Shown: positions 7,878 through 14,602 of the stretch, one piece after another | Numbering within the stretch: the first letter of the stretch is position 1 | Layout of the letters: each line of letters begins with the position of its first letter | DNA from: a bacterium | Lineage (GTDB): Bacteria > Bacillota_I > Bacilli_A > RF39 > UBA660 | Direction of reading: 5' to 3' | Assembly (NCBI GenBank): GCA_030531425.1 | Contig: JAUNNO010000009.1 | Location: 1 to 35,473, forward strand | Length of the DNA stretch: 35,473 bases | Notes under the pieces: generated by a model | The model's database searches: none | What the model was told of the DNA's origin: nothing | The model's input: only the letters and a program-made list of their open reading frames with translations | Position numbers and translations under genes: made by a program

Positions 7878-7936
7878 AACTTCAATTCCTCCTATAATAA
7901 TTATAACATATTATAACATAATTTTTAATAATATTT

Positions 7937-8929
7937 TTATTTTATTTTGCTTTTATTTTCAAATACCATAGACAATAATTCTTCATTTGAACTACCAACT
8001 ATTTTTCCAACAAAAATACTTTTAAATTTCTCTTCTATTCTCTCACTATTATTAATAATAATATCATTGTCACAATTATAATTGTTAATGAATTGAACAA
8101 ACTTATCTAGTGATACATCTAAATTATTATTTTTACAATAGTCTATATACTCATATATTATTTTAGATATAAAATCATTGTATGAATTCCCTTCATCTGG
8201 AATAACACATAATCCATGATCATCTTGTGGCATAAAAGCATTGGGTTCATCAAATGAATCCACAATCTCTTTATTACTGTCTAAAAAGAATAAAAATTCA
8301 TCATATTGTTCTTTAGTAGTAAATCTAATAGTTATTGCATCATTTGCTGGAAAAAATCTAAATTTAAAAAAACTCAATTTTTCTCCTTTATATTTTTCAT
8401 ATAAATAGTTTATAAAATCTTGCAATTTGATTATTACATTTATATAATTTTCAGGTTTTATTGATAAATATGCTTTACAAAAATCACCATTAGCAGTTAT
8501 TTGAAACTCTTCAGTATCACTATCTGTCATAATAAAATCATGACTATATTTATATAAATGTTTTGATGGTGTAAACCAATTAAATGATCTTGGGCGGCGA
8601 TTATAATTTTCTTTAACAAAATCCATATTACGTTGGTGATATTTAAAGCCTTCTAACGGTTCTTTAGTTATAAAATTAAAAAAGAAAGAAAAACAATCAA
8701 AATTAGATTCAAATTTACTATCTACTTCTTTAGGTCTTATTATTAAGTCGTAAAAATGACCAATTATATTTTTTTTAGGGTCAATACGCTTAAGAAGAGA
8801 ATTGTATTTTTGATCTCCTATATAATAATCATATTTTTTTATATATTCACTATTTTGATTCAAATAATCATTGTACTGTTTATAAGCATTATTATAATAT
8901 TCATAACATTGTTTTAAAAATTCATCCAT
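7937..8929 (-). CDS. Unknown protein, possibly HopA1-like, second gene of operon
   Basis: The 330-residue cytoplasmic-looking protein has no signal peptide or membrane helix. The middle (about 155-290) runs through ITANGDFCKAYLSIKPENY, FFPANDAITIRF, a strand-helix pair around YDEFLFFLDS, and a C-terminal GLCVIPDEGNSYNDF. This order recalls the HopA1/T3SS-effector-like family, in which a KxYL..KPE strand precedes a RPDxxVLY strand and a Gly-rich loop. I rate that similarity as weak and from memory. The N-terminal 100 residues are Tyr/Asn-rich with no motif I know. A GGGAGGT site precedes the ATG; the gene is 37 bases after the metallopeptidase-like gene. If the HopA1 assignment holds, the operon could be a toxin or modification system. 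Confidence 0.7.
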   Translation of the reverse strand: MDEFLKQCYEYYNNAYKQYNDYLNQNSEYIKKYDYYIGDQKYNSLLKRIDPKKNIIGHFYDLIIRPKEVDSKFESNFDCFSFFFNFITKEPLEGFKYHQRNMDFVKENYNRRPRSFNWFTPSKHLYKYSHDFIMTDSDTEEFQITANGDFCKAYLSIKPENYINVIIKLQDFINYLYEKYKGEKLSFFKFRFFPANDAITIRFTTKEQYDEFLFFLDSNKEIVDSFDEPNAFMPQDDHGLCVIPDEGNSYNDFISKIIYEYIDYCKNNNLDVSLDKFVQFINNYNCDNDIIINNSERIEEKFKSIFVGKIVGSSNEELLSMVFENKSKIK

Positions 8930-8966
8930 GATTTATTACCTCCCACAATTAAATAATATTTTTTAA

Positions 8967-9866
8967 CTATATTGTTTTGCGATTATTATCATTTATTTCT
9001 TCAGATTTATTATTATCTAAAATTTTTTCTATATTAAGCAATGCTTCTTCCGATAATTTTATATTATTTAAAGATTCTTTTATTTTTTTAGATTTTAAAA
9101 ATGATTTTAATATTCTAGTATCTAGTGACAATACATTTTCATCTATGAAAACTTTATTTAAATTCTTAACACTACTATCATCATTTAAAAACAAACTAAA
9201 TATTTTATTATCAAAATCTTTGCAATTTAAACAAACTTTATAATCATTTATAATCATATCTAACCTTTTAGTTAAATCATAATTTTGATATTGCAATTCA
9301 TATTTTTGCTTTAATTTTTGAAGTTTATTTTTTTCATAATTATTAATACTAATATTGTTCTTTTCTATATACTCTTCTGCCCTTTTTATTCCATAATTGT
9401 TAGCTAAAATTTCAAACATAAATGAATCATGCCCTTTTGATGTTAAAAAATATTTTATTGAATCTATTGGGCTATGGCTTACTATAAATCTATCACAAGT
9501 ATTAGCAAACATATCAAACGAATAATCATTTTCTCTTGCATCATCTAGTGCATGATATAACTCGTGATAAGTTGTTTTTAATAATCTAACTATACTATCT
9601 TCAAAAAAAGGTGTAGGTATATCATTATAAAAAACCACTATTTCTTTAGATTTTTTTCTTGAAACACCATTCAAAAAAGGTAAAGCTGATAATGTTAAAA
9701 TTTGTGCAGGATTATATAATTTATTTGCTTTTAATTTGTTCCAAAAATAATAACTATTATAGTACCCAAGTCTTCCAAATGAAAAAGAAGAAATATTTAA
9801 ATCATTTTCTTGAATCTCTTGTTCCATTATAGAATTTATTATTTGTCTTTTATCTTCTATTTTCAT
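8967..9866 (-). CDS. HExxH zinc metallopeptidase-like protein, first gene of operon
   Basis: The 299-residue protein carries YHELYHALDD with an HExxH zinc motif at 101-105. A downstream helix FEILANNYGIKRAEEY puts a candidate third ligand, Glu, at 152. This HExxH...E-xx-AN arrangement resembles ImmA/IrrE-like (M78) peptidases, some of which cleave phage-type repressors. It lacks the usual compact spacing, so the family is uncertain. The C-terminal half (about 170-299) is Lys/Asn-rich and helical without known motifs. No signal peptide is seen. ATG follows AGGAG, with a TGGTATAAT extended -10 upstream. It leads the unrecognised operon between tRNA-Arg and the toxin-antitoxin locus. Confidence 0.75.
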   Translation of the reverse strand: MKIEDKRQIINSIMEQEIQENDLNISSFSFGRLGYYNSYYFWNKLKANKLYNPAQILTLSALPFLNGVSRKKSKEIVVFYNDIPTPFFEDSIVRLLKTTYHELYHALDDARENDYSFDMFANTCDRFIVSHSPIDSIKYFLTSKGHDSFMFEILANNYGIKRAEEYIEKNNISINNYEKNKLQKLKQKYELQYQNYDLTKRLDMIINDYKVCLNCKDFDNKIFSLFLNDDSSVKNLNKVFIDENVLSLDTRILKSFLKSKKIKESLNNIKLSEEALLNIEKILDNNKSEEINDNNRKTI

Positions 9867-9893
9867 TTTTAACTCCTATATTTTAACGATATC

Positions 9894-9902
9894 ATTATAC
9901 CA
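9894..9902 (-). promoter_or_regulatory. Extended -10 promoter of the three-gene operon
   Basis: Minus strand TGGTATAAT (9902-9894) is an extended -10, about 28 bases before the start codon. The -35 is poor. Confidence 0.5.
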
Positions 9903-9961
9903 TATTTTTTTACAATAATTAAATATTTAATACTCGATTATAAATTTTATAAATTTAGGTA

Positions 9962-9990
9962 TTGAATAATATATAAATTTATGTTATATT
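9962..9990 (+). promoter_or_regulatory. Promoter of the antisense antitoxin RNA
   Basis: TTGAAT (9962-9967), 17-base spacer, TATATT (9985-9990). Predicted start near 9996. A second TATAAT lies at 10013-10018 without a good -35. Confidence 0.6.
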
Positions 9991-10014
9991 AAATATGTCA
10001 AGGAAACTTGCATA

Positions 10015-10053
10015 TAATAAAAAGGAACATTCAATATTAGCATGTTGAGTGTT
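10015..10053 (-). terminator. Terminator of the toxin mRNA
   Basis: Minus strand: AACACTCAA (10053-10045) pairs with TTGAATGTT (10034-10026), two G-T pairs, followed by CCTTTTTATT. It places the toxin mRNA end just inside the 5' end of the antisense RNA. Confidence 0.6.
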
Positions 10054-10070
10054 GCCATATATTTTGTGGT

Positions 10071-10106
10071 CACCTAAATCTAGCTAGAGTTAGGTGATTT
10101 TCTTTT
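10071..10106 (+). terminator. Terminator of the antisense RNA
   Basis: CACCTAA (10071-10077) pairs with TTAGGTG (10090-10096), with an inner CTAG-CTAG match, then ATTTTCTTTT. Confidence 0.75.
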
Positions 10107-10189
10107 CATATCAAAACTACAAATAGTAATAATACTAGTAGGAAGATAAGTATGATTAATGAAAAGATTAATAAATCTTTCTTAAACAT
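10106..10189 (-). CDS. Small hydrophobic type I toxin peptide
   Basis: A 27-residue peptide begins MFKKDLLIFSLII and continues as one uninterrupted Leu/Ile/Val/Phe helix to the end, LLFVVLI. Two lysines and an Asp at the N-terminus give the usual inside anchor. The ATG is preceded by a very strong GGGAGGAGG site at seven bases. The mRNA has a textbook SigA promoter and a ~56-base leader. The leader segment AGTTGGGTGATT (plus 10233-10222) can pair with AATCACCTAACT downstream of the ORF (plus 10099-10088), a 5'-3' fold like those that silence full-length type I toxin mRNAs. An antisense RNA overlaps the 3' end. Short membrane toxins of this type depolarise the host membrane. I cannot place the peptide in a named family. 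Confidence 0.75.
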   Translation of the reverse strand: MFKKDLLIFSLIILIFLLVLLLFVVLI

Positions 10190-10251
10190 AATATCGCCTC
10201 CTCCCTTTTATGGAATTTAGCAATCACCCAACTATTAAATGCTCCATACAC

Positions 10252-10280
10252 ATTATATCAAACATATATTCTTATATCAA
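10252..10280 (-). promoter_or_regulatory. SigA promoter of the toxin gene
   Basis: Minus strand TTGATA (10280-10275), 17-base spacer, TATAAT (10257-10252). Predicted mRNA start near 10245. Confidence 0.8.
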
Positions 10281-10415
10281 TAATATATGCCTATTTTTTT
10301 AATTTATTAAATTATAGTATCAAAAACAGTATCAATTTTTAAAGCAAAGTCATTAATCCATTATAAATATTTCTACTATAAAAAATCAATTTAAAATTTA
10401 AATAACTATATAAGT

Positions 10416-10445
10416 AAAAAAAATATGGAATAACCATATTTTTTT
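10416..10445 (-). terminator. Terminator of cdaA-cdaR
   Basis: AAAAAATATGG (10418-10428) pairs with CCATATTTTTT (10434-10444) around AATAA, with A/T runs on both sides. It overlaps the cdaR stop codon. Confidence 0.75.
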
Positions 10446-11784
10446 AGTTCTTTTTACTTATAACTACAGTTGCTTCTGTACGTTTTGCTTTATATATAGC
10501 AAGCGGATTAGATCCTTTAACAATAACCTCTTTCGTATATGTACCTTCACCTAAACCAGCTAGATCAACATACGCAGTAATATCTGATTCATCTATTAAA
10601 GACAATACTGAACTTGCACCTTGTACTTCAACAGTTATAAAACCATTATCTTTATCAGATGGTTGAGCTGTTAAACCTTCTTCTACATTTATACCAGTTA
10701 AAGGTATACTAAATTTAATAGGTTCTGATGATGAATCTGTAATAGTTAAATCAACTGTAACATAATTTACACTCATAGATTTAACTCCATTTGGTTTAGT
10801 AATTTCAGCTTTAAATGATGTATTTGATGTTAAATTGTCTAATTTAACACGTACATCTAAATTATCTATTTTACCTAGAGTCTCACTGTCACCATATATT
10901 GTTACATCATTCTGGCTAAATGTATATCCCCCTATAGCTTTACCTGTTGCAAGTTCTCCTACAGGAACAAAATTCAATGAAACTTTCTTACTTGGTGATG
11001 TCAAATCAATTTCTGCATCAACTTTCTCTGGTACAAATTCAACATCTACTACATTCCCATCATTATCGTAAGCCTTTAAAATTACATCATTTAAGGTTTG
11101 CGTGCCCGCATTTTTATTTGTTATATTTGAAACATCTATTAAGGCTTTTACACTAGCCACCTTATTTAATTTATATTCAGCCCCACGAATAGTAATTTCG
11201 TCTGTACTTAATTTTACATTATTAACCACTAAGGTCTTATCCAATTTGTTACCATTTATAATATCATATGATAATGATCTTGTATCAGAAACTTTTTTAT
11301 AAATAATAACTGTAGCAACGCTAGGATTAACACTATATTCTATGTTAGAATTTCCGTGTTCATATTTTATATTAACTTTATGAGTACCTTCTGTTAATCC
11401 TGTAAGATCTACAGTAACACCGTTATTTGAAGACTGCTTAGCTATATATAAATTAGCTTTGCTTCCTACCAATGTAACATCTACAGTATCTGGCAAACCT
11501 TCTACTACATATTGTTCTTCATTATATACTATATTTACAGGCTGATCTTTGAATACTTCTGCTGATTGATTAGAAAAATTTATAATCTTTTGATCTACAA
11601 CTATAAAAATTACAATTGCCAAGAATAAAGATAAAAATAATAAAGTAGTTTGTTTTGATAGCCAAGATTCAAATTTTTTATTAGGAACGCTAAACTTTTT
11701 TGTTATCTTATATATTAATCTCGTTATAGGCATAATTAAAAATCTATCAAAAAAATTGAAGAGTTTTTTTAAAAGTTTACTCAT
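10444..11784 (-). CDS. cdaR: YbbR-domain regulator of c-di-AMP cyclase, CdaR
   Basis: CdaR is the membrane partner that modulates CdaA activity. The 446-residue protein has a short cytoplasmic N-terminus, one membrane helix (about 46-64, LLFLSLFLAIVIFIVVD), and a long external part of four YbbR-type beta repeats spread over about 75-445. Repeat marks include VDVTLVGSKANL, VTVDLTGLTEGTHKV, VTIYGDSETLGKI and AYVDLAGLGEGTY. The ATG lies one base after the cdaA stop, so the two are translationally coupled. Most Bacilli carry glmM as the third gene; here the next thing is a terminator and the toxin-antitoxin locus. Confidence 0.93.
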   Translation of the reverse strand: MSKLLKKLFNFFDRFLIMPITRLIYKITKKFSVPNKKFESWLSKQTTLLFLSLFLAIVIFIVVDQKIINFSNQSAEVFKDQPVNIVYNEEQYVVEGLPDTVDVTLVGSKANLYIAKQSSNNGVTVDLTGLTEGTHKVNIKYEHGNSNIEYSVNPSVATVIIYKKVSDTRSLSYDIINGNKLDKTLVVNNVKLSTDEITIRGAEYKLNKVASVKALIDVSNITNKNAGTQTLNDVILKAYDNDGNVVDVEFVPEKVDAEIDLTSPSKKVSLNFVPVGELATGKAIGGYTFSQNDVTIYGDSETLGKIDNLDVRVKLDNLTSNTSFKAEITKPNGVKSMSVNYVTVDLTITDSSSEPIKFSIPLTGINVEEGLTAQPSDKDNGFITVEVQGASSVLSLIDESDITAYVDLAGLGEGTYTKEVIVKGSNPLAIYKAKRTEATVVISKKN

Positions 11785-11785
11785 T

Positions 11786-12616
11786 TTATTTTTCCTCCCC
11801 TTCTATTTCTTTGGGTTCAGCTTCTATATCTTCCTCAATTATAAGAGACTTTTTAGGGTTTAATTCTTCTAAAAGCATTATTTTTATTTCGTCTGGTGTT
11901 AAATTATAATGTAATTGTCCACCTATAGCTACTGATAATCTTCCTGTTTCTTCTGATACAATTAGGGAAATACAATCAGAAATTTCTGAAATTCCTAAAG
12001 CAGCTCTATGCCTTGTACCTAAACGTTTAATTATCTTTGAATTTTCACTTGTTGGAAAAACAGATCTAGCACAAGTTATTTTATCACCCTGAATAATTAC
12101 ACCACCATCGTGTAATGGATTATTTGGGAAAAATATAGACATTAATAAATCACTAGATATATCTGCATATATTTTTTTTGATTTTTGAATATAATCATTT
12201 AAACTATTATCTCTTTCTATAACTATCAAGGCACCTGTTCTAGTCTTTCTTAAGCTATCCATTGCTCCTACTATTTCATAAACAATTCTTTCACGCTCAT
12301 CAACAGTAAGTACTTTATGTCTTCCTAAAAGTTGACTTCTTCCGAGTTGCTCTAATACATTTCTAATTTCTGGTTGAAATATTACAATAAGAGCTAAAAT
12401 ACCCCATTCAATTACATAATCAAGTAAAAATCCAATAGTAACCAAATTAAATAAATCGCTTAATATTTTTAATACAAGTATAAATATTATACCTTTAAAT
12501 AGTAAAACCATCTTTACATTTTTACTTAAACTTTTTAATATATAATACACAACAATCCAAACAAGTAGGACATCTATTATATTTTTTACTATATTCACAA
12601 CGCTTTCAAAAGTCAT
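11786..12616 (-). CDS. cdaA: Diadenylate cyclase CdaA
   Basis: CdaA condenses two ATP into c-di-AMP, which controls potassium and osmolyte uptake. The 276-residue protein has three N-terminal membrane helices (within about 10-80) and a DisA_N cyclase domain (about 95-250). The catalytic motifs are PLHDGGVII, where many CdaA have DGA, and GTRHRAALGISE; the latter's RHR contacts the phosphates. The C-terminus is a Glu-rich tail. The ATG has a GGAGGT site. An extended -10 TGTTATAAT lies 24 bases upstream, so cdaA-cdaR form a two-gene operon. Confidence 0.96.
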   Translation of the reverse strand: MTFESVVNIVKNIIDVLLVWIVVYYILKSLSKNVKMVLLFKGIIFILVLKILSDLFNLVTIGFLLDYVIEWGILALIVIFQPEIRNVLEQLGRSQLLGRHKVLTVDERERIVYEIVGAMDSLRKTRTGALIVIERDNSLNDYIQKSKKIYADISSDLLMSIFFPNNPLHDGGVIIQGDKITCARSVFPTSENSKIIKRLGTRHRAALGISEISDCISLIVSEETGRLSVAIGGQLHYNLTPDEIKIMLLEELNPKKSLIIEEDIEAEPKEIEGEEK

Positions 12617-12639
12617 ATTGTACCTCCATATCTTAGTAT

Positions 12640-12648
12640 ATTATAACA
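12640..12648 (-). promoter_or_regulatory. Extended -10 promoter of cdaA-cdaR
   Basis: Minus strand TGTTATAAT (12648-12640). The -35 region is only T-rich. Confidence 0.5.
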
Positions 12649-12707
12649 TATAAGATAAAAAAAATAAATTAAATTATGTAAACAAATTTATTTTAATAAC
12701 TAACAAA

Positions 12708-12734
12708 TAAAAAAACCGTTATAAACAAACGGTT
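12708..12734 (-). terminator. Terminator of tRNA-Ala
   Basis: Minus strand AACCGTT (12734-12728) pairs with AACGGTT (12720-12714) around a seven-base loop, followed by a T-run. Confidence 0.75.
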
Positions 12735-12744
12735 AATTGACTAC

Positions 12745-12821
12745 TGGTGGAGAATAAGGGACTCGAACCCTTGACCCCCTGCGTGCAGGGCAGATGCTCT
12801 AGCCAACTGAGCTAATTCCCC
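12745..12821 (-). tRNA. tRNA-Ala (TGC)
   Basis: A 77-base cloverleaf with encoded CCA: acceptor GGGGAAT/ATTCTCC, D-stem GCTC/GAGC, anticodon stem TCTGC/GCAGG, T-loop TTCGAGT. The anticodon loop reads CCTGCAC. That puts TGC at 34-36 but a C at position 33, where U is nearly invariant. It has a consensus promoter and a terminator of its own. Confidence 0.93.
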
Positions 12822-12841
12822 AATAAAAATGTTACTAATAA

Positions 12842-12870
12842 AGTATATCATTATTTTTGTTCAGTGTCAA
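12842..12870 (-). promoter_or_regulatory. Consensus SigA promoter of tRNA-Ala
   Basis: Minus strand TTGACA (12870-12865), 17-base spacer, TATACT (12847-12842), 20 bases before the tRNA. Confidence 0.8.
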
Positions 12871-12886
12871 TACTTTTTGGAATTTT

Positions 12887-13315
12887 TTAGTGTATTTCCT
12901 TACATATACTGGGATCTGGCTCATAAAAACAGTGATTCTTATATTTGCCAGAATTTCTTTGATCATACCAAGTAGTTTTACAAGAATTTCCAACTCCTGG
13001 TGCATAAAACCATAAAGCATTAGTAGCCGGGTAATAATACTCACCTTTTAATACTCTATCTGCTAGTTCTCTTTCTTTGGATGTAGGATTACTAAAAAAT
13101 AAAGGGCTATCTATGCCTGAAAATCCTCCTGGGTTTTGATATATCATATCACTTATAGTATTTATATCTTTAAATGTTAAACATCTTCCTAGTGCTCTGT
13201 TTACTCCAACATTTCCAACCATAAGCATGCCAAGATTGCCTTCTCCTAATGCTTCTGCTCTCATTAACCTTGCAAGTAAATCTCTTTCTTTATCTGTATA
13301 ATTAACAATGCCCAC
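12887..13315 (-). CDS. cwlJ: Spore cortex-lytic hydrolase CwlJ
   Basis: CwlJ is a coat-located Hydrolase_2/SleB-family enzyme that degrades cortex peptidoglycan during germination. The protein has 142 residues, the same as B. subtilis CwlJ, and no signal peptide, which fits synthesis in the mother cell. Family stretches are LLARLMRAEALGEG (with the presumed catalytic Glu), MLMVGNVGVNRALG, IYQNPGGFSG, LWFYAPG and the C-terminal NHCFYEPDPSIC. The start is GTG with an AGGTG site five bases upstream. CwlJ in Bacillus depends on GerQ, which is not in this window. It is divergent from tRNA-Trp. Confidence 0.93.
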   Translation of the reverse strand: MGIVNYTDKERDLLARLMRAEALGEGNLGMLMVGNVGVNRALGRCLTFKDINTISDMIYQNPGGFSGIDSPLFFSNPTSKERELADRVLKGEYYYPATNALWFYAPGVGNSCKTTWYDQRNSGKYKNHCFYEPDPSICKEIH

Positions 13316-13347
13316 AATATCACCTAAAATAATATATGCGAAAAATA

Positions 13348-13376
13348 TTGTAGATTGATAAAAAATATGTTATAAT
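13348..13376 (+). promoter_or_regulatory. SigA promoter of tRNA-Trp
   Basis: TTGTAG (13348-13353), 17-base spacer, TATAAT (13371-13376) with an upstream TG. Confidence 0.65.
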
Positions 13377-13394
13377 CATTTAAACAGCCAATAT

Positions 13395-13468
13395 AGGAGT
13401 GTAGTTAAATGGTATAATAATGGTCTCCAAAACCACTGTTGGGAGTTCGATTCTCTCCACTCCTGCCA
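13395..13468 (+). tRNA. tRNA-Trp (CCA)
   Basis: A 74-base cloverleaf with encoded CCA: acceptor AGGAGTG/CACTCCT, discriminator G, anticodon loop CTCCAAA, T-loop TTCGATT. There is an A-C mismatch at the top of the anticodon stem. No TCA-anticodon tRNA is present, in line with TGA being used as stop. Confidence 0.95.
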
Positions 13469-13506
13469 TTGAGATGAAAATCGAACCAATGAGTTCGTTA
13501 AATATA

Positions 13507-13535
13507 AATTGGTACGATTGTATCAATTTTTTTTA
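13507..13535 (+). terminator. Terminator of tRNA-Trp
   Basis: AATTGGTAC (13507-13515) pairs with GTATCAATT (13520-13528) around GATT, then seven T. Confidence 0.75.
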
Positions 13536-13552
13536 TTAGAAAGGATATCAAT

Positions 13553-13942
13553 ATGTATCATAGTTTTAGATTTACTAAAGGTAAAGATTTAAAAAAAGAA
13601 ATTGAAAGTTATGTAATAAATAACAAAGTTTCTGGTGCAATTTTATCAGGAGTTGGATGCCTTAGCAAATTAACAATAAGACTTGCTGATGGCAAAAGCA
13701 TATTAGAAAAAGCAGGAATGTTTGAAATTGTAAGTATAACAGGTACTTTATCTCCTGATGGAGTTCACATTCATATTTCTGTCTCAGATGAATTTGGTAA
13801 TACAATTGGTGGACATTTAAAAGACGGCTGTATTATTAATACTACAGCAGAAGTAATATTAACTATATTTGATAATGTAAGTTTTAAAAGAGAGTATGAT
13901 AAAGAAACTGGTTATAATGAATTAGTAATATTAAATAAATAG
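13553..13942 (+). CDS. PPC/DUF296 domain protein
   Basis: The 129-residue protein consists of one PPC (DUF296) domain, the fold also found at the C-end of plant AT-hook proteins. It shows FTKGKDLKKEIESY at the N-terminus and GAILSGVGCLSKLTIRL. The signature GVHIHISVSDEFGNTIGGHL with downstream TTAEVIL includes the two histidines thought to bind metal in bacterial members. These proteins form trimers, and their substrate is not known; DNA-binding annotations come mainly from fusions. The ATG is 18 bases after the tRNA-Trp terminator with an AAAGGATAT site. A ten-base copy of the tRNA-Trp end lies just beyond its 3' end. Confidence 0.88.
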   Translation: MYHSFRFTKGKDLKKEIESYVINNKVSGAILSGVGCLSKLTIRLADGKSILEKAGMFEIVSITGTLSPDGVHIHISVSDEFGNTIGGHLKDGCIINTTAEVILTIFDNVSFKREYDKETGYNELVILNK

Positions 13943-13980
13943 AAGGGTATAAAAATAAAATTTGTTAATTGCCTTTAAAA

Positions 13981-13990
13981 TCCTGCCATT
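13981..13990. repeat. Copy of the tRNA-Trp 3' end
   Basis: TCCTGCCATT here repeats 13461-13470, which spans the tRNA-Trp acceptor end and CCA plus two bases. The two copies flank the PPC gene and its terminatorless tail. Downstream is a small hairpin AGTCGAA/TTCGACT (near 13998-14014). Confidence 0.5.
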
Positions 13991-14023
13991 CAAGTTTAGT
14001 CGAACTATTCGACTTTGATATAG

Positions 14024-14061
14024 AAAAATGCTTGATTTCAAACTAAAAGTCAAGCATTTTT
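14024..14061 (+). terminator. Terminator after the PPC gene
   Basis: AAAAATGCTTGA (14024-14035) pairs with TCAAGCATTTTT (14050-14061) around a 14-base loop. Confidence 0.7.
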
Positions 14062-14164
14062 AGTTAAGATTAATATTTTAAGAATAAAGATAAAAGTGAA
14101 AAATATAAATAAGAGTTATTAACCTTTGATTTGTTGTTAACATAAAATTTAATAGGAGTTTATT

Positions 14165-14602
14165 ATGAAAAAAGCATATATTACAATATTCAGTTTTTTA
14201 TTTTTAATAACTGGTTGTACTGAATCAAAATGTCCTATTGAATATAATTATGATAATGGTGCTTGTTATAAAATATTAGAAACAAATGCACTTTATAAAA
14301 CAGAATATTATTGTATTACTGGGACATTAATAGACAATATGTGTTATATGTCAAATTCAAATATGATAGTTCCAGCACATCAGTTTCCATACACTTATAC
14401 ATATTATTGTGATTATGGATATAATATGATAGGAAATATGTGTTATCCTATATCGAACATACCAGCTACTAGAACTATCACTAGTTGTCCCGATGGGTAT
14501 ACAAAAAATAAAACAGGGGTTGCAGGATTAGAAGTACCACAAATTGAAGTACCTGGTGCTATAATTAAATGCTATAGAAGAATTAGTATACTTCCTAAGT
14601 AA
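14165..14602 (+). CDS. Lipoprotein with four Cys-Tyr repeats
   Basis: The 145-residue protein begins with a short lipoprotein signal, and LITGC makes Cys18 the likely lipidated residue. The rest is four spaced copies of a C...Y...G/N..CY unit: CPIEYNYDNGACY, YYCITGTLIDNMCY, YYCDYGYNMIGNMCY and SCPDGYTK...KCY. Each supplies a cysteine pair, so four disulfides are likely outside the cell. I do not recognise a named family. It is a single gene with an AGGAGT site. Its N-terminus (MKKAY) matches that of the next gene, the InlB-repeat protein, which suggests related surface functions. Confidence 0.75.
   Translation: MKKAYITIFSFLFLITGCTESKCPIEYNYDNGACYKILETNALYKTEYYCITGTLIDNMCYMSNSNMIVPAHQFPYTYTYYCDYGYNMIGNMCYPISNIPATRTITSCPDGYTKNKTGVAGLEVPQIEVPGAIIKCYRRISILPK

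Larger units (their letters stand above)
9996..10106 (+). ncRNA. Candidate antisense RNA antitoxin (type I)
   Basis: The predicted ~110-base transcript opens with a CAAG-GAAA-CUUG tetraloop hairpin. It then forms a stem of AACATTCAA (10026-10034) with TTGAGTGTT (10045-10053), and ends in the intrinsic terminator at 10071-10106. It contains no plausible ORF. It is fully antisense to the 3' half of the predicted toxin mRNA, ending at the toxin stop codon. This matches the layout of TxpA/RatA- and BsrG/SR4-type loci, where the RNA blocks or destabilises the toxin message. The boundaries are inferred from promoter and terminator signals only. Confidence 0.65.

Noticed and set aside
7648-7971. Plus-strand ORF opposite the third operon gene
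   Set aside because: It mirrors the coding strand and crosses the gap between two genes with good ribosome binding sites; no start signal.
10835-11302. Three plus-strand ORFs opposite cdaR
   Set aside because: All are antisense to clear YbbR repeats and have no ribosome binding sites.
12835-13044. Minus-strand ORF overlapping the end of cwlJ
   Set aside because: Out of frame with a confident cwlJ that matches the family over its full length; it also runs into the tRNA-Ala promoter.
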